Shown here piece by piece: positions 24,105-35,326 of a DNA stretch of 64,000 bases. Numbering within the stretch: position 1 is the stretch's first letter; each line of letters opens with the position of its first letter. The position numbers were made by a program, and so were the translations under genes. Below the pieces are notes generated by a model, which was not told where the DNA came from, did no database searches, and saw nothing but the letters and a program-made list of their open reading frames with translations. This DNA is from Lamellibrachia columna (taxonomy: Eukaryota; Annelida; Polychaeta; Sabellida; Siboglinidae): the NCBI GenBank assembly GCA_963662155.1, contig OY759272.1, forward strand, positions 43,309,210-43,373,209, in the 5' to 3' direction.

Positions 24105-24260
24105 AGTACAGTAAATGCTAGCAGCGTCAAAAAAATCTCAGAAGGGCGGGTTGCATAGAGATGAAAATGTTTTGGACTCTCGATAAGCCAATGGTTTCCT
24201 TGTCCACTTGCCATCTGGGGGTTTTGCCTTGGGTGACAATGTTGTTCAATCTTGCTATTT
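24105..24260 (+). mobile_element. CR1-like LINE 3' UTR fragment
   Basis: AAGGGCGGGTTGCATAGAGA, GGACTCTCGATAAGCCAATG and TTGTCCACTTGCCATCTGGG match the 3' ends of the CR1-like copies at 44.7 kb (plus) and 36.5 kb (minus). Only the tail is present. Confidence 0.75.
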
Positions 24261-24388
24261 TTATGACACAGCCCTATTTGAGCAATTAATAAATACATAT
24301 TGTACGATTCATTGAAATGTGGATGTTCGTGCGCGTGTGCATGAGTGCGTACGTGTGTGTATCGTTCAATGAAGTAGAATCGCATTAC

Positions 24389-24398
24389 AACACACACA

Positions 24399-24479
<81 letters not shown>

Positions 24480-24483
24480 GCAA

Positions 24484-24548
<65 letters not shown>
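24389..24548 (+). repeat. (GCAC)n then (CA)n microsatellite
   Basis: About 30 GCAC units, one AGCA interruption near 24480, then (CA)n. Confidence 0.95.
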
Positions 24549-24556
<8 letters not shown>

Positions 24557-24603
24557 TTGCCATTCACTATTTTATATTCTACTCAATAATTTATATTCCA
24601 TTC

Positions 24604-24690
24604 ACAATTGTTTGTTATGTAAGAATCAATTGTTTGTTATGTAAGAATCAATTGTTTGTTATGTAAGAATCAATTGTTTGTTATGTAAGT
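24604..24690 (+). repeat. 22-bp minisatellite, 4 copies
   Basis: CAATTGTTTGTTATGTAAGA plus AT repeats head to tail. Confidence 0.9.
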
Positions 24691-24856
24691 TAGCAACCTT
24701 TGCTAACTAAAAATTAAAAACTTTATATATGAAGCTGTGAACACCTACATTGTTATGCACACTGTGTGTAAAATGCATAAATGTGTATAATCCAATTAAT
24801 GTAATAACAGTAACATGTACGAGTAACACTGGCTTTGCGATCTACACTTTCTTTGC

Positions 24857-24940
24857 TGTAACAACGTGCCCCATATGATGTAACAACTTGCCCCATATGA
24901 TGTAACAACTTGCCCCATATGATGTAACAACTTGCCCGGC
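24857..24940 (+). repeat. 22-bp repeat of the transposon subterminal motif, about 4 copies
   Basis: TGTAACAACTTGCCCCATAT plus GA repeats. The core GTAACAACTTGCCCC is the reverse complement of GGGGCAAGTTGTTAC found on the other side of the candidate transposon. Confidence 0.9.
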
Positions 24941-25599
24941 TTACGGGGCTATTGTTACAGTCGACCGAGCCTGGGAAACTTCACATATCTGCCTAACTTC
25001 AATATGGAATATCAATGGTATGGTACATTTTATTAACACGAATAATACATTTAATGTATACGCTGACAGAAATAATGTATCTAACATACTTTTCACAAAA
25101 ACTGACTTTAACCCTGAAAACTGTAACAACTAGCCCCGGTCTCCCCTATGCATAAATGATCATCTAGTACACTTTATAAACGTTGCAATAAACTGCATCA
25201 TAGCGTAACACGTCCAATAGAGACATATTGTGATTAAGTGTAATCGCTCATTGCGTGACCGATGCGTCAACTAATGAATTATACAGTGCGACTGTAATAT
25301 CAATCATTTACACGCAAACTAGGCGTCTGGCAAAATGCAATCAATTAGTGTATGCTGGTCGACCGGGCGTGTTACCATAGAACCCGTTCAGCTTGCCTTC
25401 GTGTCCTGAATGCCAGCGACGCGACGCGATGCAGCATCAAATGATAATGATACGTTGGTTCTAGATTCATTTATGTGTTATTCTAACTGTGCGTGTTGGT
25501 GTCACTTGTGTGTTTGGTAAGTTATTATGAGATATTACTTCGGACAAGACCGTCGTTAACGTTGTATAATAAATTTCATCATCTTGGATCATAATAATA

Positions 25600-26170
25600 A
25601 ATAACTGCGAATGGCCGATGCAACGATGAAATTAAGAGACGAACTGCACAAGCTAAAATAGGTTTCCAGAACGTAAAAAGCACTTAGTCAACAAACGTTT
25701 GTCACTTGAAGTAAGAACACATGTTCTGCAATGGTGTATTGAACTCATACTACTATATGGATGTGAATCATGATCGATGATTAAGCAATTACAGAACAAC
25801 ATAGAAGCAACATAAGTATGCTCTTAGACGAATTAGAGCACTGTGGACAAAAAAAAGAAAATCACTGAAGACAATCTAAGAACAACTAACGATAAAAGGA
25901 AGATCATCAGGAAAAAACAAGCACAATTCTAGGCCATCTGATGAAAAGGATAAAACTAGAACAACTAGTGTCAACTGGAAAGACTGAGGGACACAGAACA
26001 GTGGTCGGCAAAGAATTATAACTATTGCTGGTCTAGGAGCCTGACTAGGAAAGAACACAACTGAACTGTTAACAGACACCTGTGTTCGTGGGAAATGGAG
26101 GTTCTTGGTCGCCTACGCATGCAACACACACGGCACCTGGTGATGATGCATAATAAACCTGGATAAGTGT
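25600..26170 (+). mobile_element. Non-LTR retrotransposon, C-terminal fragment (RTE-like)
   Basis: The plus strand reads DEIKRRTAQAKIGFQNVKST, RLSLEVRTHVLQWCIELILL, YGCES, then RLRMQ and FLVAYACNTHGT-type endings across several frame breaks, followed by AATAAA-like sequence. This is the usual post-RT C-terminal region of RTE-type LINEs. It is 5' truncated and broken. Confidence 0.6.
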
Positions 26171-26284
26171 CATGTTTAATAAAGCGATAAAACCAATTAA
26201 ACACCAGTGCCAATTGCTCGATCGTGTGAAGTGGTTGCAGATGTAAAAGTTGCAGAATAAACAAGACGACAGCAGCTGATTGGT

Positions 26285-29200
26285 TTCTCTCCAGTAGTAA
26301 GACTGGTTTCTCTCCAGTAGGAAGACTGGTTCCTATCCAGTTGTAAGACTGGTTTCTCTCCAGTAGTAAGACTGGTTCCTCTCTAGTAGTAAGACTGGTT
26401 CCTTTCCAGTAGTAAGACTGGTTCTTCTCCAGTAGTTAGACTGGTTCCTATCCAGTTGTAAGACTGGTTCCTCTCTAGTAGTAAGATTGGTTCCTTTCCA
26501 GTAGTAAGACTGGTTACTCTCCAGTACTAAGACTGGTTCCTCTCTAGTAGTAAGACTGGTTCCTTTCCAGTAGTAAGACTGGTTCCTCCCCAGTAGTAAG
26601 ACCGGTTCCTCTCTAGTAGAAAGACTGGTTCGTCTCCAGTAGTAAGACTGGTTCCTCTCTAGTACTAAGACTGGTTCCTTTCCAGTAGTAAGACTGGTTC
26701 CTCTCCAATACTAAGACTGGTTCCTTTCCAGTAGTAAGACTGGTTCCTTTCCAGTAGTAAGACTGGTTCCTCTCCAGTACTAAGACTGGTTCCTCTCTAG
26801 TAGTAAGACTGGTTCCTTTCCAGTAGTAAGACTGGTTCCTCCCCAGTAGTATGACCGGTTCCTCTCTAGAAGTAAGACTGGTTCGTCTCCAGTAGTAAGA
26901 CTGGTTCCTCTCTAGTAGTAAGACTGGTTCCTTTCCAGTAGTAAGACTGCTTCCTTTCCAGTAGTAAGACTGGTTCCTCCCCAGTAGTAAGCCTTGTTCC
27001 TCTCTAGTAGTAAGACTGGTTCCTCTCCAGTAGTAAGACTGGTTCATCTGCAGTAGTAAGACTGGTTCAGCTCTAGTAGTAAGACTGGCTCCTCTCTAGT
27101 AATTAGACTGGGTCCTATCTAGTAGTAAGACTGGCTCCTTTCCAGTAGTAAGACTGGTTCGTCTCCAGTAGTAAGACTGGTTCCTCTCTAGTACTAAGAC
27201 TGGTTCCTTTCCAGTAGTAAGACTGGTTCCTCTCCAGTACTAAGACTGGTTCCTTTCCAGTAGTAAGACTGGTTCCTTTCCAGTAGTAAGACTGGTTCCT
27301 ATCCAGTTGTAAGACTGGTTCCTCTCTAGTAGTAAGATTGGTTCCTTTCCAGTAGTAAGACTGGTTACTCTCCAGTACTAAGACTGGTTCCTCTCTAGTA
27401 GTAAGACTGGTTCCTTTCCAGTAGTAAGACTGGTTCCTCCCCAGTAGTAAGACCGGTTCCTCTCTAGTAGAAAGACTGGTTCGTCTCCAGTAGTAAGACT
27501 GGTTCCTCTCTAGTACTAAGACTGGTTCCTTTCCAGTAGTAAGACTGGTTCCTCTCCAATACTAAGACTGGTTCCTTTCCAGTAGTAAGACTGGTTCCTT
27601 TCCAGTAGTAAGACTGGTTCCTCTCCAGTACTAAGACTGGTTCCTCTCTAGTAGTAAGACTGGTTCCTTTCCAGTAGTAAGACTGGTTCCTCCCCAGTAG
27701 TATGACCGGTTCCTCTCTAGAAGTAAGACTGGTTCGTCTCCAGTAGTAAGACTGGTTCCTCTCTAGTAGTAAGACTGGTTCCTTTCCAGTAGTAAGACTG
27801 CTTCCTTTCCAGTAGTAAGACTGGTTCCTCCCCAGTAGTAAGCCTTGTTCCTCTCTAGTAGTAAGACTGGTTCCTCTCCAGTAGTAAGACTGGTTCATCT
27901 GCAGTAGTAAGACTGGTTCAGCTCTAGTAGTAAGACTGGCTCCTCTCTAGTAATTAGACTGGGTCCTATCTAGTAGTAAGACTGGCTCCTTTCCAGTAGT
28001 AAGACTGGTTCGTCTCCAGTAGTAAGACTGGTTCCTCTCTAGTACTAAGACTGGTTCCTTTCCAGTAGTAAGACTGGTTCCTCTCCAGTACTAAGACTGG
28101 TTCCTTTCCAGTAGTAAGACTGGTTCCTTTCCAGTAGTAAGACTGGTTCCTCTCCAGTACTAAGACTGGTTCCTCTCTAGTAGTAAGACTGGTTCCTTTC
28201 CAGTAGTAAGACTGGTTCCTTCCCAGTAGTATGACAGGTTCCTCTCTAGAAGTAAGACTGGTTCGTCTCCAGTAGTAAGACTGGTTCCTCTCTAGTAGTA
28301 AGACTGGTTCCTTTCCAGTAGTAAGACTGCTTCCTTTCCAGTAGTAAGACTGGTTCCTCCCCAGTAGTAAGCTTTGTTCCTCTCTAGTAGTAAGACTGGT
28401 TCCTCTCCAGTAGTAAGACTGGTTCATCTGCAGTAGTAAGACTGGTTCAGCTCTAGTAGTAAGACTGGCTCCTCTCTAGTAATTAGACTGGGTCCTATCT
28501 AGTAGTAAGACTGGCTCCTTTCCAGTAGTAAGACTGGTTCCTCTCTAGTAGTTAGACTGGTTCCTCTCTAGTAGTAAGACTAGTTCTTCTCTAGTAGTAA
28601 GACTGGCTCCTCTCTAGTAGTAAGACTGGTTCTTCTCTAGTAGTAAGACTGGCTTCTCTCTAGTAGTAAGACTGGTTCCTCTCCAGTAGTAAAACTGGTT
28701 CCTCTCTAGTAGTAAGACTGGTTCCCATCTAGTAGTAAGACTGGTTACTCTCCAGTAGTAAGACTGTTTCCTCTCCAGTAGTAAGACTGGTTCCCCTCCT
28801 ATAGTAAAACTGGTTCCTCTCCAGTGGTTAGACTGGTTCCTCTCCAGTAGTAAGACTGGTTCCTCTCCAGTAGTTAGACTGGTTCCTCTCCAGTAGTTAG
28901 ACTGGTTCCTCGCCAGTAGAAAGACTGGTTCCTCTCCTATAGTAAGACTGGTTCCTCTCCAGTAGTAAGACTGGTTCCTCTCATATAGCAAGACTGATTC
29001 CTCTCCAGTAGTTAGACTGGTTCCTCTATAGTAATTAGACTGGTTCCTCTCCAGTAGAAAGACTGGTTCCTCTCCTATAGTAAGACTGGTTCCTCTCCAG
29101 TAGTTACACTGGTTCCTCTCCAGTAGTTAGACTGGTTCCTCTCCATTAGAAAGACTTTTCCTCTCCTATTGTAAGACTGGTTCCTCTCCAGTAGTAAGAC

Positions 29201-29815
29201 TGGTTTCCTCCTATAGTAAGACTGGTTCCTCTCCAGTAGTTAGACTGGTTCCCTCCTATAGTAAGACTGGTTCCTCTCCAGTAGTTACACTGGTTCCTCT
29301 CCAGTAGTTAGACTGGTTCCTCTCCATTAGAAAGACTTTTCCTCTCCTATTGTAAGACTGGTTCCTCTCCAGTAGTAAGACTGGTTTCCTCCTATAGTAA
29401 GACTGGTTCCTCTCCAGTAGTTAGACTGGTTCCCTCCTATAGTAAGACTGGTTCCTCTCCAGTAGTTACACTGGTTCCTCTCCAGTAGTTAGACTGGTTC
29501 CTCTCCTATAGTAAGACCGGTTCCTCTCCGGTAGTAAGACTGGATCGTCTCTAGTAGTAAGACTGGTTCCTCTCCAGTTGAAAGACTGGTTCCTCTCCTA
29601 GAGTAAGACTGGTTCCTCTCCTATAATAAGACTGGTTCCTCTCCAGTAGTAAGACTGGTTCCTCTCCAGTAGTTAGACTGGTTCCTCTCCAGTAGAAAGT
29701 CTGGGTCCTCTCCAATAGTAAGACTGGTGCCTCTCCGGTAGTAAGACTGGATCGTCTCTAGTAGTAAGACTGGTTCCTCGCCAGTAGTAACACGGGTTCC
29801 TCTCTAATACCAAGG
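26285..29815. repeat. 23-bp satellite array, about 150 copies, with higher-order duplication
   Basis: The unit is GACTGGTTCCTCTCCAGTAG plus TAA with many one-base variants. Three units make 69 bases, so the minus strand keeps long open frames (repeat YYWRGTSLTTREEPVLLLER). Two stretches (for example 26613-27047 and 27464-27898) give identical translations with an offset of 851 bases, exactly 37 units; a third (27966-28427) is offset by 529 bases, exactly 23 units, with a few changes. The right third uses different variants (AGTAGTTAGACTGG, CTCCTATAGTAAGACTGG) with its own local duplications. Confidence 0.97.
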
Positions 29816-29900
29816 CCGTTGATCTTTGGTAGGAAGGTCACAACTGTAAAATATATCTTTTCTAGTAAGATCTCCATAGCTGCACATATAAGAAGGCCTC

Positions 29901-30140
29901 GCGTGATTTACAGCTGGTCAACGGAGGATAGAGCGGCGTCACGTGATTTACAGCTGGTCAACGGAGGATAGAGCGGCGTCACGTGATTTACAGCTGGTGA
30001 ACAGAGGATAGAGCGGCGTCACGTGATTTACAGCTGGTCAACGGAGGATAGAGCGGCGTCACGTGATTTACAGTTGGTGAACGGAGGATAGAGTGGCGTC
30101 ACGTGATTGACAGTTGGTGAACAGAGGATAGAGCGGTGTC
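29901..30140 (+). repeat. 40-bp minisatellite, 6 copies
   Basis: ACGTGATTTACAGCTGGTCA begins each unit at 29901 (variant), 29941, 29981, 30021, 30061 and 30101. Divergence grows toward the right copies. Confidence 0.95.
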
Positions 30141-30820
30141 ACGATGTTAGCTGCTGATCGATCCACGTGGAGCGCTTTGCCTCTCTCGGTCGTCTCTAGA
30201 CGCGGGGACCACTCTTGCATGGCACATTATTCAAGTATTTGTGATCCTGCTTATAATTAGGAGGCTAGGCATTCATCTACTGTCGGATCATAATTGCACT
30301 CCTGAATCGCACGGAGCATATGGAACGCGTGTGTGATATTAATGACAAACAAACTGGCAGTAAACGCAATGCGTACGTTGTCTAGTGGCGCCGCCCGGCG
30401 GATTCATTGTGAAACGGTATACTTGACGTTCCTCGTTCCCGCTAGTGCACGCGAGCGAATGACGTAACAGACGTTACTAGTTAACGTCGCACCGACAAGT
30501 CGATGGCCGCCACCGTGAACGAATGTTCAAGTGCAACTCGACGGAAATCTGCGGAAAACTCAAGCCCAGGTTGAACAGATGATATATACTGCATAGGGTA
30601 ATACGGGGCAGGATGAGACACAACATATCGTCAATTCATATTTCTTTGTTAGCAAGAGCAGGAATTAAAATCTAGTTTTTGACCAGCTGTTTCGTTGAGA
30701 AAAGAGCACGAATAATTTTGCTACAACTTGTAACTAATGTTAATAAATACATTTGAAATAAATAGACTGCTGCAGTAGTTCGTTTGTTAGGTGCAGACTG
30801 TCAGAAAAGGTTACAACTTG
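30141..30820. other. Intergenic sequence, nothing recognised
   Basis: Somewhat higher GC than its surroundings near 30350-30500, but no ORF, repeat or RNA gene that I can support. Confidence 0.4.
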
Positions 30821-30832
30821 CAGCCAGCAAGG

Positions 30833-31632
30833 GTGGGAGGGAGGGATGGTGGGATGGGGTGATAGAATGACGGAAGGAGTGCGGGAGGGATGGAGGGTGG
30901 GAGGGGATGGTGGGATGGAGTGATAGAGGGACAGAGGGAGGGAGTTTGGGGTGGAGTGATAGCGGAAGGGAGGGTAGAATGGAGGGATAGAGGGACACTG
31001 GAGAGGGAGGGTGGGAGGGTGGGAGAGAGGGTGGGAGGGAGGGAGGGAGGGAGGGATGGTAGGATGAAGTGATATAGGGACGTAGGGAGGGAGGGATGGT
31101 AGGATGAAGTGATATAGGGGCGTAGGGAGGGAGGGAGGGAGGGAGGGAGCGAGGGAACTATAGAGGGACGGAAGGAAGGCGGGAGGGAGGGAGGGATGGA
31201 TGGAGGGATGGTGGGATGAAGTGATAGAGGGACAGAGGGAGGGATGGAGAATGGGATGATGCACAGGGGGACGGAGGGAGGGATGGAGGCACAGAGGGAC
31301 GGAGGGTGGGATGGAGGGATAGAGGGAGGGAAGGTGGAAGGGTGGGATGAACGAAGGAAGGGAGGAAGAGATGGAGGGTGGGAGGGAGAGAGAGAGAGAG
31401 AGGGGGGAGGGAGGGAGGGAAGGAGGGAGGAGGGATGGAGGGATGCAGGGAGGGAGGGAGGGAGGGTGGGATAGAGGGATAGGGAGACGGATGGAGGGAA
31501 GGAGATGGAGAGAGGGAGGGAGGGGTGCAGATAGGCAGAGGGGAAGGGGCGGAAGGAGGGACGGATGCAGGGACGGAGGAAGGGAGGGAGAGAGGGAGGG
31601 AGGGAGGGAGGGAGGGAGGGAGGGGGAGTGGA
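30833..31632 (+). repeat. Polypurine (GGGA)-rich tract, about 800 bp
   Basis: Nearly all purine on the plus strand, built from GGGAGGGA, GGATGG and GAGGGA words, with a 50-bp near-perfect (GGGA)n end at 31581-31622 and an AGAGAGAGAGAG run at 31388. The minus strand therefore shows proline/serine/leucine-rich ORFs, which I treat as artefacts. Runs of three Gs at short spacing make G-quadruplex and triplex structure likely. Confidence 0.95.
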
Positions 31633-31639
31633 GAAATGA

Positions 31640-32430
31640 CAACGAGGTCACATTCACAGTTAATGTCAATACAAAGCAGTTTTCTTTTGTCTTTCATTAC
31701 AATTATTCGGTTATTTCTTCTAACGTCATTCGTGAATTAATATTGTTTGTCCGCGGTTCAGGTCACTCCTAAAGTGGCCACAATGAGTCGGTTGGTAGCG
31801 ATGAAACCCCTGTCTTTGAGCAGATAATACGGTCTCTCGCCACTGTCCTACTTCCTCCCCCCCCCCGTTCCTTGCGAGGGCCACATCATTTAGTATATTC
31901 CGAGTCATCTCCACCCAATGCGAACAGAGGAAACTGAGTTAGTTAAAAGAGGTTTAATATTTAAGCCAAGCTCTGGAAAAGTCAAGAGATTGGTGGAAAC
32001 ATGAAATAACCAAGAAGAAGGTAGACATGAAGATGGGGGAAATAAACAAGAAAGGAGTGTTCCGAAAGCCATAGTACCGTTAAACAAAGGACACAGTGCC
32101 GAACATGTCGTTTACATTACAGCATTGTAGTGACACGATAGAAACTATAACTAGAATGTAAAGTAATAGTGTAAGCAAACTACGTGCAATTAATTATATA
32201 TTAATAGTAAACACACAGCTACTTGGAGAAAACGTAGGACTACAGAAGTAAATTGCTCGTGTGCATTGGGTTGAGGTCGGGGGACCACGTACCATGGAGT
32301 TGAATCTGGATCTGTTTCGGATCACGCAATGTAGTTATTATTAATTAAGCATCGGAAACCTACTACGTTCCTATGTAACTGTGGACATTAGGATAGCGAC
32401 TTTACATCGAACATTGTAATATAATGTTCG
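31640..32430. other. Intergenic sequence, nothing recognised
   Basis: A CCCCCCCCCC run lies near 31857. No gene or repeat family identified. Confidence 0.4.
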
Positions 32431-32433
32431 AAG

Positions 32434-32512
32434 TAAATAGTAACAAGTAATAAGGCAAATATTATGTTTATATTATAAACATAATATTTCCAATATTATT
32501 TGTTACTATTTC
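32434..32512. repeat. Long imperfect palindrome (hairpin)
   Basis: The left arm AAATAGTAACAAGTAATAAG, continuing AAATATTATGTTTATA, pairs with TATAAACATAATATTT and AATATTATTTGTTACTATTT. Almost no loop remains. A second small inverted repeat (GAACATT/AATGTTC) lies just left of it. Confidence 0.85.
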
Positions 32513-32879
32513 ATGATTAGTGTGATGTGATGTGATATGTATCGTCTGATAAGCCTGGTCAACTACTCTGAGACATTAGATATTTGTAGATCTGAAATAT
32601 GCCTCATGAAACTGGATCATGTTCTGCATTTAAATGCAACGTAAAGCGTGGGGTGAAATCATTTACATGCCGTTTTAGTTTATAGTTTTTCAGCATTGCC
32701 ACACGATGCATAGGACAAAGTTGACCACCACGGCGCAAACCATTGTCCATTCAAGACGCCAACAACTGCCAGATGACTTACGACGAGGCCCGACGCAACA
32801 AAACAGTGTCGGCGTCGTAAGACCGCGTACACGTTACGACGCCTCGCAACTCGCCGCACCGCGACTCAGCTTGTAGCAC

Positions 32880-34262
32880 GTATGCCGGGTTGTACCGTGT
32901 ATGCCGGGTTGTAACGTGTATGCCGGGTTGTAGCATGTATGCCGGGTTGTAGCATGTATACCGGGTTGTAACGTGTATGCCGGGTTGTAGCGTGTATGCC
33001 GGGTTGTAGCGTGTATGCCGGGTTGTAGCGTGTATGCCGGGTTATAGCGTGTATGCCGGGTTGTAACTTGTATGCCGGGTTATAGCGTGTATGCCGGGTT
33101 GTAGCGTGTATGCCGGGTTGTAACGTGTATGCCGGGTTGTAACGTGTATGCCGGGTTGTAGCGTGTATGCCGGGTTGTAGCGTGTATGCCGGGTTGTAGC
33201 GTGTATGCCGGGTTGTAGCGTGTATGCCGGGTTGTAACGTGTCTTCCGGGTTGTAACGTGTATGCCGGGTTGTAGCGTGTAAACCGGGTTGTAACGTGTA
33301 TGCCGGGTTGTAGCGTGTATGCCGGGTTGTAGCGTGTATGCCGGGTTGTAGCGTGTATGCAGGGTTGTAAATTGTATGCCGGGTTGTAGCGTGTATGCCG
33401 GGTTGTAGCGTGTATGCCGGGTTGTAACGCGTATGCCGGGTTGTAGCGTGTATAACGGGTTGTAGCGTGTATGCCGGGTTGTAGCGTGTATGCCGGGTTG
33501 TAACGTGTCTGCCGGGTTGTAACGTGTCTTCCGGGTTGTAACGTGTATGCCGGGTTGTAGCGTGCATGCCGGGTTGTAGCGTGCATGCCGGGTTGTAGCG
33601 TGTATGCCGGGTTGTAGCGTGTGTGCCGGGTTGTAGCGTGTATGCCGGGTTGTAGCGTGTATGCCGGGTTGTAGCGTGTATGCCGGGTTGTAGCGTGTGT
33701 GCCGGGTTGTAGCGTGTGTGCCGGGTTGTAGCGTGTAAACCGGGTTGTAACGTGTATGCCGGGTTGTAGCGTGTATGCCGGGTTGTAGCGTGTATGCAGG
33801 GTTGTAAATTGTATGCCGGGTTGTAGCGTGTATGCCGGGTTGTAACGTGTATGCCGGGTTGTAGCGTGTATAACGGGTTGTAGCGTGTATGCCGGGTTGT
33901 AGCGTGTATGCCGGGTTGCAACGTGTCTGCCGGGTTGTAACGTGTCTTCCGGGTTGTAACGTGTATGCCGGGTTGTAGCGTGCATGCCGGGTTGTAGCGT
34001 GTATGCCGGGTTGTAGCGTGTGTGCCGGGTTGTAGCGTGTATACCGGGTTGTAACGTGTATGCCGGGTTGTAACGTGTATGCCGGGTTGTAGCGTGTATG
34101 CCGGGTTGTAGCGTGTATGCCGGGTTGTAGCGTGTATGCAGGGTTGTAAATTGTATGCCGGGTTGTAACGTGCATGCCGGGTTGTAACGTGTATGCAGGG
34201 TTGTAACATGTATGCCGGGTTGTAGCATGTCTGCCGGGTTGTAACGTGTATGCCGGGTTGAA
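32880..34262. repeat. 19-bp satellite array, about 73 copies
   Basis: The unit is GCCGGGTTGTAGCGTGTAT with variants (AACGTG for AGCGTG, CATGCC, GTCTTCC). Unit length is not a multiple of three and lacks stop codons on the minus strand, so all three minus frames are open for 420-450 codons and all encode the same YNPAYTLQPGIHATTRHTR-type peptide. Blocks of variants recur (for example 33390-33540 and 33830-33960), showing higher-order duplication. Confidence 0.97.
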
Positions 34263-35280
34263 AGTTTGTCGGCTTTGTTGCGTTGTTTGCTTTCCTGCTC
34301 CCTCCTCTTCCTCCTCACCATCCTCTTCCTCCTCTTCCTCCTCACCATCCTCCAACGACTTCAACAAACGTCGGGCCGCATTAAACAACAAACAGAAACT
34401 ACGGAAGACTACAGTTTAGTTAGATTTGTATAACATAGTTAGATGTGTATAACATTTTATAGGATTCTACAGAGCATAGCAGAATATTGTTTAGAAAACT
34501 ACAGAAACAGCAAATTATATAGCTATGTCCGCAATATAATATAGAACATTCCATAAAAAAATCTACAGATATTTTAAAACATTCTATATATTTCTTTACT
34601 AAGGGTTGCGATGAGGTTCAAGCTCACAGATTGAGTCCACTATTTGATGTTGTCCTTCTACTGTCTCACGGGACGTCCACGTGGTCATTTTCCTTGCAAT
34701 CCTCTAAAAAGCAATTTATAAAAAGTGATCTGGGTGTCTAACAATATTTGTTTCATGCTTGTTTTGTAAGTAAGATATTATGTGAATTACATCATCACCA
34801 ACACCTGGTCATCCGAGGACGGATTGATGTCTATCCTGCATAAGTGTTTCTAATTCAATAACTGTTATTCCGAATTCATAAGCAAGTAGTTTTGAATAAG
34901 TTAAGAATGGTCTCCTGGTCTTCTCGGTTGATGCTTTGATCGCCAAGTAACCCGCCGCCATCTCACCATATCTTTACTTCTGCAAGTGACCTACAAATAG
35001 GCTCCGCTTCGACTGATCGTCTCTGAGATATCTGGTGTTTCCATAATAATAATTATCTATTTGTCACGTGTTGTGTCCATGCGACGAGTGCCTTACGTAG
35101 TAGTCGCATGTAGCATCCATTCAGTCGGTCCTGCGTACTGTAACTGTTGTGATCGTCTTTGTTTCTGCCCCAGCAATTAAAACTGTTTCGACCAATGCGC
35201 TAGAAATGCCAAGTGGCTTGAAATGACGAACCAACAACGTGTAGTAAAATGTGCGTTTAGAAACCATGGCGGAATTCCAT
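34263..35280. other. Intergenic sequence; CCTCTTCCTCCT-rich start, then nothing recognised
   Basis: A pyrimidine run (34300-34350, CCTCCTCTTCCTCCTC-type) borders the satellite. The rest holds no ORF or repeat that I can name. Confidence 0.4.
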
Positions 35281-35283
35281 CTG

Positions 35284-35326
35284 CACGCACGCATGCACGC
35301 ACGCACGCACGCACGCACGCATGCAC
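35284..35326 (+). repeat. (GCAC)n microsatellite
   Basis: About ten GCAC units with two GCAT variants. Confidence 0.9.

Larger units (their letters stand above)
23563..25146. mobile_element. Candidate DNA transposon with GGGGCTAGTTGTTACAG terminal inverted repeats
   Basis: Left GGGGCTAGTTATTACAG (23582-23598, with another GGGGCTAGTTGTATAA just outside) faces right CTGTAACAACTAGCCCC (25121-25137); 16 of 17 bases pair. Related GGGGCAAGTTGTTACA words lie inside on both sides (about 23921-23960, and reversed at 24860-24940), like subterminal transposase-binding repeats. No transposase ORF is recognisable, so it would be non-autonomous or decayed. Superfamily not assigned. Confidence 0.5.

Noticed and set aside
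26285..29815. CRISPR-like appearance of a 23-bp repeat array
   Set aside because: There are no unique spacers; units are directly adjacent, as in a satellite, and the genome is animal.
30740..31772. Proline/serine-rich ORFs up to 309 codons on the minus strand and Gly/Arg/Glu-rich ORFs on the plus strand
   Set aside because: They arise from the polypurine tract: long stretches lack T on one strand, so stop codons are rare. No domain or splice context.
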